NCBI GenBank assembly: GCA_022360715.1 | Contig: JAKSCG010000078.1 | Coordinates: 1-64,000, forward strand | Source: Halanaerobiales bacterium | GTDB taxonomy: Bacteria; Bacillota; Halanaerobiia; Halanaerobiales; DTU029 | Length of the DNA stretch: 64,000 nucleotides | Direction of reading: 5' to 3' | In this document: in pieces, positions 1 to 8,766 of the stretch | How positions within the stretch are numbered: the stretch's first letter is position 1 | How the letters are laid out: each line of letters starts with the position of its first letter | The notes under the pieces: model-generated | The model's database searches: none | Told to the model about the DNA's origin: nothing | The model's input: the letters and a program-made list of their open reading frames with translations, nothing else | Made by a program: the position numbers and the translations under genes

Positions 1-1340
1 TGATCAGCTATAACCAGCAACTGGAGTTTGAACCGGAACTGGCCGTATCATGGGAAATACCTGATAACAAAACATACATATTTCATCTGCGCAAAGGGGT
101 TAAATTCCATGATGGCACTGAATTTAATGCCGAAGCAGTAAAATGGAATATCGAAAGAATGATCAGTGAATATTCACAGGTCCGTTCTTATTTCAAAGAA
201 GTTGAGCAGGTTGAAGTTATCGACAATTGGACCGTAAAAATAACTTTACAGAAAGCATTTGCCCCATTTTTAGATAGCCTGGCCGGCAATGGACAAATTG
301 TCTCACCAGATGCAGTGGAAAAGCTGGGTAATGAGGGTTTCCAAAAACAACCGGTGGGAACTGGTCCTTTTAAGTTTGCCAGTCTGGACCCGCAAAACGG
401 CGAGATGATCTTTGAAAGATTTACTGATTACTGGATGGAAGGAAAACCCTATTTAGATCAAATTGTGATCAAAGAAATTCCCGACGGGCAAACCAGGTTA
501 TTTTCCTTAACGGTTGGTCAGGTAGATTATATCTATCCGGTTCCGGCCGGTAATATCAAACAATTAGCCGCAGATCAAAATATAAAATTGCTTTCTCTTC
601 TCAGTAAAAGCAATACGATTGACTATCTTACTTTTAACTGTGCGGTTGAACCTTTTGATGACCCAAGGGTTAGGCAGGCAATCGGGTATGCGATCGATCA
701 AGAAAAAATTATCGGTTTTTTAGAAAATACGGAGATGCTTTATGGACCGTTACCCGAGCATAGCTGGGGAAGTAATCCTGATAAGCCCAGGAAAGACTTT
801 AACCCGGACAAAGCCAAACAACTGTTGGCTGAAGCAGGCTATGCCGATGGTTTGGAAGTAACTTTAAAAATCTGGAGTAATGACCCCCAGCAGAGTGATT
901 TAGCCCTTATTGTCGATAATATGCTGGCCAAAATCGGGATTAAGGTTAAGATTGAGGTACTGGAAACGGCAACCCTGATTCAACAATTAATCAAGGGGGA
1001 CTTTCAGTTGGCCAGTCTGCACTGGGGCGGGGGAGGTTCTCTTGATCCGAACGGCAATCTGCATATCCTTTTTAGTTCCTCCGGTCAGAATAATTGGATC
1101 TGTAATTACCACAATCCCGCAGTTGAACCTTACCTCCAACAAGCCCTGGAGAGTACCGACCGGGAGCAAAGACAGCAACTGTACTGGCAGGCCGAAGAAA
1201 TTATTATCAATGATCAGCCGATGATCTGGTTTGGTCAATTTGTTTCTTACCTGGCTTATTCAGCCAAAGTCCATGGAATCGATCCCCTTAAACCCAGTGG
1301 TTATGCCCCGGTATATCACAATATATGGATTGAGCAGTAA
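1..1340 (+). CDS. Peptide/nickel-type ABC transporter substrate-binding protein (family 5), 5'-truncated
   Basis: The reading frame is open from base 3, well before the first internal ATG at 159, so the gene begins outside the window and its signal peptide is missing. The visible start matches the family-5 (DppA/OppA) lobe, with the typical KGVKFHDG-type segment followed by a region ending in VGTGPFKF. The C-terminal third carries the usual pattern DPRVRQAIGYAIDQEKI and then KAKQLLAEAGY. The protein should capture oligopeptides outside the membrane for the two permeases that follow at 1363 and 2319. The ATPase genes are not seen here and may lie upstream or be shared with another system. Family assignment is secure; the ligand is not readable. 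Confidence 0.93.
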   Translation, partial: ISYNQQLEFEPELAVSWEIPDNKTYIFHLRKGVKFHDGTEFNAEAVKWNIERMISEYSQVRSYFKEVEQVEVIDNWTVKITLQKAFAPFLDSLAGNGQIVSPDAVEKLGNEGFQKQPVGTGPFKFASLDPQNGEMIFERFTDYWMEGKPYLDQIVIKEIPDGQTRLFSLTVGQVDYIYPVPAGNIKQLAADQNIKLLSLLSKSNTIDYLTFNCAVEPFDDPRVRQAIGYAIDQEKIIGFLENTEMLYGPLPEHSWGSNPDKPRKDFNPDKAKQLLAEAGYADGLEVTLKIWSNDPQQSDLALIVDNMLAKIGIKVKIEVLETATLIQQLIKGDFQLASLHWGGGGSLDPNGNLHILFSSSGQNNWICNYHNPAVEPYLQQALESTDREQRQQLYWQAEEIIINDQPMIWFGQFVSYLAYSAKVHGIDPLKPSGYAPVYHNIWIEQ

Positions 1341-1362
1341 ACGGAAAAGGTAGTGAGAGGCC

Positions 1363-2307
1363 ATGAAAAGATATATAATCAAACGTTTATTACAATTGAT
1401 CCCAACCCTAATCGGGGTATCAATCATTACCTTTTTTCTAATTCGCTTAGCTCCTGGGGACCCGGCTACTGCCATCCTGGGCATCAATGCAACCCCGGAA
1501 AAAGTTGAATATATTAATAAGGTTTATCGCCTGGACCAACCCCTTCCCATCCAGTATTTAAGCTGGATGGGAAAGGTATTTAAGCTGGACTTAGGTCGGT
1601 CGATCTTATTTAATCAGGATATTACTGAACTTTTATTGGTAAGGATCCCGGTTTCTTTCCAATTGGCACTTTTTGCGATGCTGATATCATTATTGATCTC
1701 GCTCCCGAGCGGGATCATCTCCGCCGTCAAAAGAAACACCTTATTTGATCATATGGCAAGATTTGTAGCCTTTTTAGGCATATCTATTCCCGGTTTTTGG
1801 CTGGGAATCTTATTATTGTATCTGTTCGGGGTTTTAGTCCCCCTTTTTCCTCTCTACGGTTTTAAAAGTATCTTTAATGATTTTTCGGCCGGAATTAATC
1901 ATATCTTTTTACCTGCTCTAACCCTGGGATTAGCTCTGGCAGCAATGGTTACCAGGATGACCAGATCGAGCATGTTGGATATTTTACATGAAAACTATAT
2001 TACTACCGCCCGTTCCAAGGGGTTAATCGAGCGGGCAGTTATTCTCAAACATGCCTTTAACAATGCAATTATTCCGATAATTACAGTAGTTGGCGTACAG
2101 TTAGGTTATATCCTGGGCGGATCGGTTTTAGTTGAAGTTGTATTTGCCCTGCCGGGGCTGGGAAGACTGATGGTCGATTCAATTTTTAAACGAGACTATC
2201 CGGTTGTACAGGCTATTGTCCTTCTCTATGCTTTAATTTTTATCCTGATCAATCTAATCGTCGACCTACTTTATGCTTATCTAGATCCCAGAATATCCTA
2301 TGAGTAG
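1363..2307 (+). CDS. Peptide ABC transporter permease, DppB/OppB type
   Basis: Complete 314-residue permease starting MKRYIIKRLLQLIPTLIGVS, the typical DppB opening with a first transmembrane helix inside residues 9-30. The family signature LAPGDPA lies near residue 30, and the EAA-type cytoplasmic loop (TTARSKGL followed by the conserved HAFNNAIIPI) lies near residues 205-235. It ends with a final helix and YLDPRISYE. It follows the binding protein by 22 bases and precedes the DppC-type gene by 11 bases, so the three are co-transcribed. Confidence 0.94.
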   Translation: MKRYIIKRLLQLIPTLIGVSIITFFLIRLAPGDPATAILGINATPEKVEYINKVYRLDQPLPIQYLSWMGKVFKLDLGRSILFNQDITELLLVRIPVSFQLALFAMLISLLISLPSGIISAVKRNTLFDHMARFVAFLGISIPGFWLGILLLYLFGVLVPLFPLYGFKSIFNDFSAGINHIFLPALTLGLALAAMVTRMTRSSMLDILHENYITTARSKGLIERAVILKHAFNNAIIPIITVVGVQLGYILGGSVLVEVVFALPGLGRLMVDSIFKRDYPVVQAIVLLYALIFILINLIVDLLYAYLDPRISYE

Positions 2308-2318
2308 GAGGAACATCA

Positions 2319-3209
2319 ATGAGCGTTGATAATAATCGTTTAATCAGCCGGAGATTTATAACGATATTAAGTGTCAATAAACTAGCGATTATCGGGGCAA
2401 TTATTGTCGTTCTGGTTATTGCATCGGCCTTATTTACGGTAGTCGATCAACACTTTTTTAAAGAAAAACTAATAACGGCCGTTCTTTATAATCCTTACCA
2501 GATGGATATTTTTGCCAAATTGCAACCGCCCAGTTTAGGGCATCCGTTTGGTACTGACCAACTGGGGCGAGATGTTTTAGCCAGGATCATTTACGGTGCC
2601 AAAATATCAGTCCAGGTGGGATTAATGGCCGTCGTATTATCAGGTTTAATTGGAACAATCCTCGGAATGTTAGCCGGCTATTTCGGCGGTATCTTTGATG
2701 ATATCATGATGAGAGTTGTTGATATACTACTGGCTTTCCCCGGAATTATATTGGCGATTGCGGTCGCCGGGTTCCTTGAACCGAGTTTAATTAATGTCAT
2801 AATTGCTTTATCAGTTAAATCCTGGGTTTCCTATGCCCGTTTAATGAGAAGTAAGGTGATGATAATCAAGGGCTCTGAATATATTAAAGCAGTCCATATA
2901 TTAGGGGGTAGTAATTATCGGATCTTATTTAAACATCTATTACCCAATGCAATTACACCGATCATTGTTCAGGCCACCATGGACTTAGGGGCAATGATGA
3001 TCGCCGAAGCCGGGTTAAGCTTTTTAGGGTTGGGACCTCAACCCCCGCTCCCCAGTTGGGGAAATATGCTTAGCCTGGGCCGAACGTATATGATTAATGC
3101 CTGGTGGCTGGCGGTATTTCCCGGAATAGCTATCTTCTTAACTGTAATCGGGTTTAATCTTTTAGGGGATACCCTCCGTGATGCCTATGATCCCAAACTG
3201 AGCAACTAA
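2319..3209 (+). CDS. Peptide ABC transporter permease, DppC/OppC type
   Basis: A 296-residue inner-membrane permease. The N-terminal OppC helix is near residues 20-45. The segment GTDQLGRDVLARIIYGA, diagnostic of DppC, follows near residue 80. The EAA loop reads EYIKAVHILGGSNYRILFKHLLPN, and the C-terminus carries LSFLGLGPQPPLPSWGNML and AYDPKL. A good ribosome site (TAGGAGG) sits about 9 bases before the ATG. It forms the heterodimeric pore with the DppB-type protein upstream. Confidence 0.94.
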   Translation: MSVDNNRLISRRFITILSVNKLAIIGAIIVVLVIASALFTVVDQHFFKEKLITAVLYNPYQMDIFAKLQPPSLGHPFGTDQLGRDVLARIIYGAKISVQVGLMAVVLSGLIGTILGMLAGYFGGIFDDIMMRVVDILLAFPGIILAIAVAGFLEPSLINVIIALSVKSWVSYARLMRSKVMIIKGSEYIKAVHILGGSNYRILFKHLLPNAITPIIVQATMDLGAMMIAEAGLSFLGLGPQPPLPSWGNMLSLGRTYMINAWWLAVFPGIAIFLTVIGFNLLGDTLRDAYDPKLSN

Positions 3210-3228
3210 TCAGCGAAAGGAGTAAAAC

Positions 3229-4620
3229 ATGAAGCTTAAAGAAATAATCAAGGGAGTACCTGATTATCAATTTTTTAAAAGTGTTGAAGAACTGAACGAT
3301 GACTCTTCTCGCCTGGCCGAAAAATATCCGGATGTGGTTAGAACTGAAGTGATCGGACAATCCAGAGGCGGAAGCGAGATCATCATGGAGAAAATCGGCC
3401 GGGGGAAGAAAAATGTCTTATTATTTGCCTGCCCCCACCCCAATGAACCGGTCGGCTCGATGATGCTTAGTTATCTAGCCGAAAAACTGGCCACCGACGC
3501 TCAATTCCGTCAAGAATTTGATCTAACCTGGTATCTGATCAAATGTATTGACCCCGATGGAACTAGCTTAAATCAAGGATGGTTTAAAGGGCCGTTTACC
3601 CCGCTAAATTATGCTGCAAACTTTTTTCGACCGGCCACTTATGAACAGATCGAATGGACTTTTCCGGTTGAATACAAAAACTATCAATTTTCGGATCCCC
3701 TACCGGAAACAAGGGCTTTAATGCAAGTGATTAAACAAACTAAACCGGTATTCATGTATTCCTTGCATAATGCCGGTTTTGGGGGAGCCTTTTTCTACCT
3801 TTCCGGAGAACACCCGGCACTTTATAACAATCTAACCGAATTGGTAACCGAACGTGGTCTTCCGCTCCATCTGGGCGAACCGGAAGTTCCTTATGTCATA
3901 AAATATAGTGATGGAATTTTTAAAATTCCGTCACTACAGGATAGTTATGACTTTCTCGCCGCCAATAGCGGACAGGACCCGGCCCAGATCTTAAGCGGTG
4001 GTAGCTCCAGCTTTGCCTACATCAAAAAATATAATCCCGCTGCCTTCTGTCTCGTTTGTGAACTACCCTACTTTTATGATAGCAAGATCAAAGACCGGAC
4101 AAAGATGGAAATAAGCAGGAAAGAGGCTGTTTTGAAGTCGCTGGAGATCAGTAAAATGATCACCGGGTTTGTTGAAATGGTAATCGCAGAAACAGCCAAA
4201 ATTATTGAGCTTGACTCCCCTTTCCAAAGGGCCGTTATTCAATTTGCTGAATTAGATCGTCAAAGCAGGCCGGCCCAAAAAAGCTGGGCCGAGAACAATC
4301 CGGAATTTAGCGAAGCAGCTACAGTTGCCCAATATTTCGATAATGTCACGATCAATCGCTTTTATAAAATGTTGACCCTGGGCATGTTAATTCGGCATCT
4401 GGAATTAGCCGTTAAAAAAGGCGTAAATTCACTGGACCATCCTCGGTTAGCAAAACTAAAGGGTTTGCTCAACCAAGCCCGGGCTTATTTGGAACAGGTA
4501 AATAGTGAGCTGGAAGCAGAATTGGATTACCGGGTTGTCCCGATTAAAAAGTTAGTTGAAATCCAACTGGCCAGTGCCCTGCAAGTCCTCCTTAAGATTG
4601 AAAAAAACTCCCCGGTTTAG
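3229..4620 (+). CDS. M14 family zinc carboxypeptidase
   Basis: A 463-residue protein with no signal peptide. The HxxE zinc motif of M14 carboxypeptidases is seen as HPNE (H70, E73), and a third-ligand candidate H occurs in the context YSLHNAG near residue 180. A glutamate in VCELPYF is a candidate catalytic base. The C-terminal 150 residues are helical and not part of the usual catalytic core. It is the last gene of the peptide-transporter operon (19 bases after the DppC-type gene), so a role in trimming imported peptides in the cytoplasm is a reasonable inference. Its stop codon lies inside a terminator hairpin. Confidence 0.85.
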   Translation: MKLKEIIKGVPDYQFFKSVEELNDDSSRLAEKYPDVVRTEVIGQSRGGSEIIMEKIGRGKKNVLLFACPHPNEPVGSMMLSYLAEKLATDAQFRQEFDLTWYLIKCIDPDGTSLNQGWFKGPFTPLNYAANFFRPATYEQIEWTFPVEYKNYQFSDPLPETRALMQVIKQTKPVFMYSLHNAGFGGAFFYLSGEHPALYNNLTELVTERGLPLHLGEPEVPYVIKYSDGIFKIPSLQDSYDFLAANSGQDPAQILSGGSSSFAYIKKYNPAAFCLVCELPYFYDSKIKDRTKMEISRKEAVLKSLEISKMITGFVEMVIAETAKIIELDSPFQRAVIQFAELDRQSRPAQKSWAENNPEFSEAATVAQYFDNVTINRFYKMLTLGMLIRHLELAVKKGVNSLDHPRLAKLKGLLNQARAYLEQVNSELEAELDYRVVPIKKLVEIQLASALQVLLKIEKNSPV

Positions 4621-4633
4621 CGGGGAGTTTTTT
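4601..4633. terminator. Bidirectional intrinsic terminator between convergent genes
   Basis: A perfect stem of AAAAACTCCCCG and CGGGGAGTTTTT encloses the 6-base loop GTTTAG. A-runs and T-runs flank both sides, so it can stop transcription from the carboxypeptidase (+) and the symporter (-). The carboxypeptidase stop codon is in the loop. Confidence 0.93.
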
Positions 4634-4647
4634 GATGTATAGTTAGC

Positions 4648-6132
4648 TTATCCTGCTAGATCAGGTCCCAAATTATTTTTTTCCGGATAGAAGGTTTTGA
4701 GATCTTCGTCAGGACTATGTTGAGTCAATAGTGAAATGATCACCAGGGCCAGGAAAGATACGGCCCAGCCGATATAGGAGTTGGGGATAGCGGCCGGCTC
4801 CTTGAGAACAGGTCCCCAGATAATAGCTGAACTACCACCCAGGAGGATACTCCAGAAAGCACCGACTGCTGTAGTCCTCTTCCAGAAAAGAAGTCCCAGC
4901 ATCGGGAAGAAAAGCCCGGCCGCGCCAAAGGTATAAGCATAAAGGACTACCGTCAGGACCGAAGGAACCCGATAAGCAACGTAGATCGCCAGCATCCCCA
5001 GGATCAGGGTAGCATAACGACCGATTTTTACCAGTTGAGCCGAATCAGCTTGCGGGTTAATTCGTTTTTTATAAACATCATTGACAAAAATAGCTACCGG
5101 GCCCATTAAACAGGAGTCAGCCGTAGACATAACAGCGGCAATATATGCTGCCACCACAATCCCGGAAATCCCTACCGGCAAGAGGGTAACGATCATATTA
5201 GGGGTAGCCAGTTCAGAGTCAACCAGCCCGGGCATCAGTACCCGGGCAAACATACCGACCAGGGTGGTGCCAATGGCAAATAATGGCCATTCAATCGGGA
5301 TACCGGTCAGGAAAAAACTGTATTTGGCCGTCTTCTCGTCTTTGGCCGCAATGATCCGTTGGAAGCCGGCAATGGAAATAAACCAGATGGGGAAAGTGGC
5401 CAGGAATAAATTTAGTCCCTGTTTCCAGCCGATATTACCCCAACTGAGTAACTTAGCCGTCTCACTAGAAGCCTGCAGCTGTTCAACCAAGCCCGACCAG
5501 CCACCGACCCGCACCAAGCCGATCGGGACGATTAGAAAGATAATCCCGATTAAGAGAATAACCATCTGAAAGACATCGGTATAAATCACCGCTTTCAAGC
5601 CACCCATAATAGTATAAGCCAGTACTACCGCCCCAGATAAAATAATAGCGGTAGTGATATCCATTCCCATCGTACCGGCTACCAGCTTCCCACCGGCCAC
5701 GATTTGACCACCGACAAAAGCAAACCAGGAGATACCTACTAAAATGGCGGCAATAAACCCGGTTTTCTCGTCAAAACGCTGGGCAAAAAGATCACCGGTA
5801 GTTAGCCCTTTAGCCGCATCAGCCCATTTCTTCACTTTGGGGACCAGCAAAAAAGCGGCCATTACGGCACTTAAAGCTGAAACGGCAATCCACCAGGAAC
5901 CGGAAATACCGATCGTAAATCCCATTCCGCCCATGGCAATACTAAATCCTCCACCCAGGTCAGAAGCAGCTGTTGAAGAAGTTGTCTGAAGCAGGTTCAT
6001 ATTCCGGTCCGCCGCCAGAAAAGACTCTGCTTCACTCCCCTTTTTGGCCTTCATGATTCTGTATCCGATATAGAGCAGGATAATAAAGTACAGTACCATC
6101 ATCAAAAGATCAATACTACCTAGAGTTTTCAC
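4648..6132 (-). CDS. Sodium:solute symporter (SSS family)
   Basis: A polytopic protein of about 494 residues with around 13 hydrophobic segments. The SSS hallmarks are present: AADRNMNLLQTTSSTAASDLGGG in TM1-TM2, YTIMGGLKAVIYTDVFQ near residue 185, and AAYIAAVMSTADSCLMGP near residue 335 with the sodium-site serines. I prefer the GTG at 6132, giving MKTLGSIDLL, because GAGGAG sits just before it; the frame stays open to 6147. The family covers proline, pantothenate, sugar and carboxylate carriers, and the substrate cannot be told. It follows the M20 peptidase by about 75 bases, so the carrier may import the product or substrate of that hydrolase. Confidence 0.92.
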   Translation of the reverse strand: MKTLGSIDLLMMVLYFIILLYIGYRIMKAKKGSEAESFLAADRNMNLLQTTSSTAASDLGGGFSIAMGGMGFTIGISGSWWIAVSALSAVMAAFLLVPKVKKWADAAKGLTTGDLFAQRFDEKTGFIAAILVGISWFAFVGGQIVAGGKLVAGTMGMDITTAIILSGAVVLAYTIMGGLKAVIYTDVFQMVILLIGIIFLIVPIGLVRVGGWSGLVEQLQASSETAKLLSWGNIGWKQGLNLFLATFPIWFISIAGFQRIIAAKDEKTAKYSFFLTGIPIEWPLFAIGTTLVGMFARVLMPGLVDSELATPNMIVTLLPVGISGIVVAAYIAAVMSTADSCLMGPVAIFVNDVYKKRINPQADSAQLVKIGRYATLILGMLAIYVAYRVPSVLTVVLYAYTFGAAGLFFPMLGLLFWKRTTAVGAFWSILLGGSSAIIWGPVLKEPAAIPNSYIGWAVSFLALVIISLLTQHSPDEDLKTFYPEKNNLGPDLAG

Positions 6133-6207
6133 CAGATCACTCCTCACTTTTTTCGTACTCGCCTACTAGCTAATCTTTTCCGTGCCGATTTCTCCACCAG
6201 CGCTACT

Positions 6208-7434
6208 TCAACCTAATCTCCCCCTTTCCTGGACCAAAATAAGCTTAAGGAAATCATAGATGATCCGGGCAGTCTGAACTACTGATTCCAGTTCAACATA
6301 TTCATCCGGGCGATGATAATTGGCCCCGGCCGGACCGATAACATAAGTTGGCAGCTTAGCTCGGGAAGCCAGGTAATTATAATCACCGACACTGGGAAAA
6401 TAAGCTATTCCTGCTTCCCGGCCGGTAGTAGTTTTAATACTATCTTTGATTACCCGGGTATAGGGGTTGTTTTTTGAAACCAGGTAGGGTTTAAAGCCAG
6501 CATTAGCGGGGTGAGGGGCGGCACGAAAATTCATTTCAACCTCGGCGGTAAGTCCGGCCCTTACGATCGCCTGCTCTACCTCTTGCCGGAGGTAATCCTG
6601 ATCTTCTCCAATAATCACATGCCTGAAAACTGAAAAAGCAGCCCGGTCCGGTACTGATAAGGGTTGACCTCCACCCTCAAAATCGAGCACACTAATCGAA
6701 CCGCTTCCCAGTTGAGGGTGTTCGGCCAGTTTTGTCTTTTCCAGGGCCAGTAATAATTTGGCCGCTTCACTGATAGCATTGATTCCCCTGGTCGGATTAG
6801 CCGCATGGGCCGACCGTCCTTTAACCGTTATGGTGTACTTCCAGCCACCTCTTGCCCCTAAACAAAGACAGGGAAAGGGCCGACCGGCAAAAGCACCGCT
6901 GGGCTCAGGAACAATAGCTAAATCTGCCTTAGCAAAATACCCTTCGAGCAGTAAAGCATCCGTTCCCAATCCGTAAGGACCCTCTTCCCCGCTAACCAAT
7001 GTATAAAGCACCCCGCCGTGAAAATCCTCAACTGTGGCGGCAAAGGCTTCTATTGCCAGCATCATGGCCGCACAGCCCCCTTTCATATCCAGGGCACCAA
7101 CACCATACAATCTATCTCCCTCAATCTCGGCACCGAGCGGATTCCTCGTCCATCCTTCACAAATATTGACTGTATCCAGATGTCCGTTCAGGACGACCAG
7201 CGGTCCTTGTTTCTGTCCCAGGAGCTGGCCCACAATATTCTTCCCCTGATAACCGGTTACTTCCCTTTCCTGATATAAATGATATTCGACCGGTATTCCT
7301 TTAGCTTTAAACCAGGTATATGTATAGTCGATTATTTGGTCTTCCTCCCAAAAAGGACTATTGATTTTGACCAGTTGACTTAATAATTCCTTAACCCTTT
7401 TTTTATTGATATATGGGAGCACTTGCTCTTCCAT
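6208..7434 (-). CDS. M20 family metallopeptidase (ArgE/DapE/CPG2-like)
   Basis: A cytosolic hydrolase of about 408 residues. The dinuclear zinc site is readable: LNGHLDTV near residue 85, GALDMKGGCAA near residue 118 (bridging Asp), SGEEGPYG near 150 (catalytic Glu-Glu), VPEPSG, and a late H in GANYHRPDEYVE. The lid/dimerisation domain lies between about 195 and 310 and includes GRSAHAANP. The family cleaves N-acyl amino acids or small peptides. I take ATG 7434 as the start, with GAGGAG ahead; a TTG at 7437 is also possible. It leads the symporter gene and probably forms an uptake-and-hydrolysis pair with it. Confidence 0.9.
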   Translation of the reverse strand: MEEQVLPYINKKRVKELLSQLVKINSPFWEEDQIIDYTYTWFKAKGIPVEYHLYQEREVTGYQGKNIVGQLLGQKQGPLVVLNGHLDTVNICEGWTRNPLGAEIEGDRLYGVGALDMKGGCAAMMLAIEAFAATVEDFHGGVLYTLVSGEEGPYGLGTDALLLEGYFAKADLAIVPEPSGAFAGRPFPCLCLGARGGWKYTITVKGRSAHAANPTRGINAISEAAKLLLALEKTKLAEHPQLGSGSISVLDFEGGGQPLSVPDRAAFSVFRHVIIGEDQDYLRQEVEQAIVRAGLTAEVEMNFRAAPHPANAGFKPYLVSKNNPYTRVIKDSIKTTTGREAGIAYFPSVGDYNYLASRAKLPTYVIGPAGANYHRPDEYVELESVVQTARIIYDFLKLILVQERGRLG

Positions 7435-7579
7435 CAAAATCAGCTCCTCAACTAGCGGTACTAATTAATCAGACTTTATATCGACAATTATGAATATTTT
7501 AAATTTAATCATCCTGATAATTTTATGGATTAAATCTCCATTACTTATATATTCGCAATTAAATCAAAAAGTCCTTTTT

Positions 7580-7610
7580 TTAATCAATAAACCGGCAAAA
7601 TGCCGGTTTA
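7580..7610. terminator. Terminator downstream of superoxide reductase
   Basis: The 10-bp stem TAAACCGGCA/TGCCGGTTTA with loop AAA lies about 50 bases past the superoxide reductase stop on the minus strand. A run of seven T on the plus strand (7574-7580) adds an A-tract on the minus side. The rest of 7438-7657 is AT-rich upstream sequence for the peptidase, with no clear promoter hexamers. Confidence 0.7.
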
Positions 7611-7657
7611 TGTTCAAATATTAATTTACCTCCTAAAACTCCGCAAAGCAAATGCTG

Positions 7658-8011
7658 TTACTCTTCAACGGTAATCTCGTGAGCGGACTCCCACTGGCCG
7701 TGTAAATTACAGAGGGTATAAGCCCGCAGGGTACAGCACTCTTCCAGTTTAACTTTCATCGTTGCTTCAGCTTTACAATCAGGAGTAAAGCCGACTCTAC
7801 CCAGGTGATAGTAATTAGCATAGAGATCAACATATTGGATAAAATGTCCTACTTCCATCGGATGATCCAGTTCTTCCCCCATTCTGATCGCCACATCAAA
7901 GTATTCCCCTTTTTTGACCCGAGTCGGCGCCTGAATAAAAGGTACATGTTTCTTCTCTAAGGGAGTCTTTTCCTGGGGATTGGAAAAACTCTTAATATCA
8001 TAATATGCCAC
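7658..8011 (-). CDS. Superoxide reductase (neelaredoxin-type, class II)
   Basis: A 117-residue, single-domain iron protein that reduces superoxide to peroxide without making oxygen. The active-site ligands are readable, numbered from the GTG start: EKKHVP (E19, K21, H22), HPMEVGHF (H50, H56) and CNLHG (C101, H104), giving the His4-Cys iron centre. The N-terminal desulforedoxin domain of class I enzymes is absent. GTG 8011 is chosen because AAGGAGG lies 8 bases upstream; a TTG at 8017 is too close to that site. It sits 63 bases after rubrerythrin, the usual partner that removes the peroxide, which fits an anaerobe. Confidence 0.93.
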   Translation of the reverse strand: MAYYDIKSFSNPQEKTPLEKKHVPFIQAPTRVKKGEYFDVAIRMGEELDHPMEVGHFIQYVDLYANYYHLGRVGFTPDCKAEATMKVKLEECCTLRAYTLCNLHGQWESAHEITVEE

Positions 8012-8074
8012 AAGCAATTCCTCCTTTTATTTTTTAAAAGCCCAATCCACTATGTATGAGCCAATGGATTTAAG

Positions 8075-8635
8075 CTATCTCCTAAACTCCTTAAACTCCT
8101 CTTGCGCCGCCCCACAGATCGGACAACGATCAGGAGTTCCGTCTTTGACCGTATGACCACATATTTTACAGACACTCACGTAATCCAACTGATAATCATC
8201 CCCTGCTTCAACCGCTTCTTTTGCTTCACTATATAATTTTGAGTGAATTTTCTCGGCCTCCAGGGCATAGTGGAAAGAAAGCGAGGCATCTTTTTCCTGC
8301 TGTTCCCGGGCCACCAGGTAATAGGTGGGATACATTTGCTCAATTTCAAAGTTTTCACCGGCTATAGCCCCGGCAAGGTTTTCGGTAGTTGAACCCAGTC
8401 CAAACCCGGCCCCTGATGCAACCAAAAAATCTCCCTCAATATTATCGTGGGCAACAAAATGATTGCCGGCATGAACCTCTTCGGCATAAGCAATCGCCCG
8501 AAACAAAAGCCCTACATTGGGAAATCCGTCTTCCTCAGCTTTATTACCCCAAACCAGATAACGTTGGTAGGCTTGACTTTCTCCGCCAAATGCCGAACGC
8601 AAATTCTGCGCAGTAATCTCGTTTTTAACCATCAT
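8075..8635 (-). CDS. rbr: Rubrerythrin
   Basis: About 186 residues. The N-terminal four-helix ferritin-like domain has the diiron-binding glutamates, including SAFGGESQAYQRY and IAYAEEVHAGNH. The C-terminal rubredoxin-like domain binds one iron through CKICGH and CPICGA. It is a cytosolic NAD(P)H-linked peroxidase of anaerobes. Two adjacent ATG codons (8635 and 8632) follow the ribosome site GAGGAAAGGTGG; the open frame also includes a GTG at 8641. It is the first gene of a two-gene oxidative-stress operon with the superoxide reductase. Confidence 0.95.
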   Translation of the reverse strand: MMVKNEITAQNLRSAFGGESQAYQRYLVWGNKAEEDGFPNVGLLFRAIAYAEEVHAGNHFVAHDNIEGDFLVASGAGFGLGSTTENLAGAIAGENFEIEQMYPTYYLVAREQQEKDASLSFHYALEAEKIHSKLYSEAKEAVEAGDDYQLDYVSVCKICGHTVKDGTPDRCPICGAAQEEFKEFRR

Positions 8636-8686
8636 AACCACCTTTCCTCATAATACAATTTTTTTGATGTTTGTCGCAAGTGATAA

Positions 8687-8702
8687 CTATTACTAATAAT
8701 AG
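8687..8702. promoter_or_regulatory. Palindromic operator overlapping the rbr -10/+1 region
   Basis: CTATTATTAGTAATAG on the minus strand is a perfect inverted repeat (CTATTA, 4-base centre, TAATAG) overlapping the end of the -10 hexamer and the expected start of transcription. It is AT-rich like PerR boxes, but its even symmetry does not match the 7-1-7 PerR consensus. The binding protein is unknown; repression is inferred from its position. Confidence 0.55.
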
Positions 8703-8729
8703 TATAGCAGCCCTGCTGGTCTCTGTCAA
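8701..8729 (-). promoter_or_regulatory. Sigma-A promoter of rbr-superoxide reductase operon
   Basis: On the minus strand, TTGACA (8729-8724) and TATACT (8706-8701) are separated by exactly 17 bases. The start codon lies about 65 bases downstream. Confidence 0.85.
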
Positions 8730-8766
8730 GCATTTTATCAAAATCCCGGGGAGAAATGACCAATTA

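Noticed and set aside
159-1340. Treating the first gene as a complete protein starting at 159.
   Set aside because: The frame is open to base 3 and the upstream residues match the family, so 159 is an internal methionine.
8687-8702. Calling the rbr operator a PerR box.
   Set aside because: The palindrome has a 4-base centre and even symmetry; PerR boxes are 7-1-7. Only an unnamed operator is supported.
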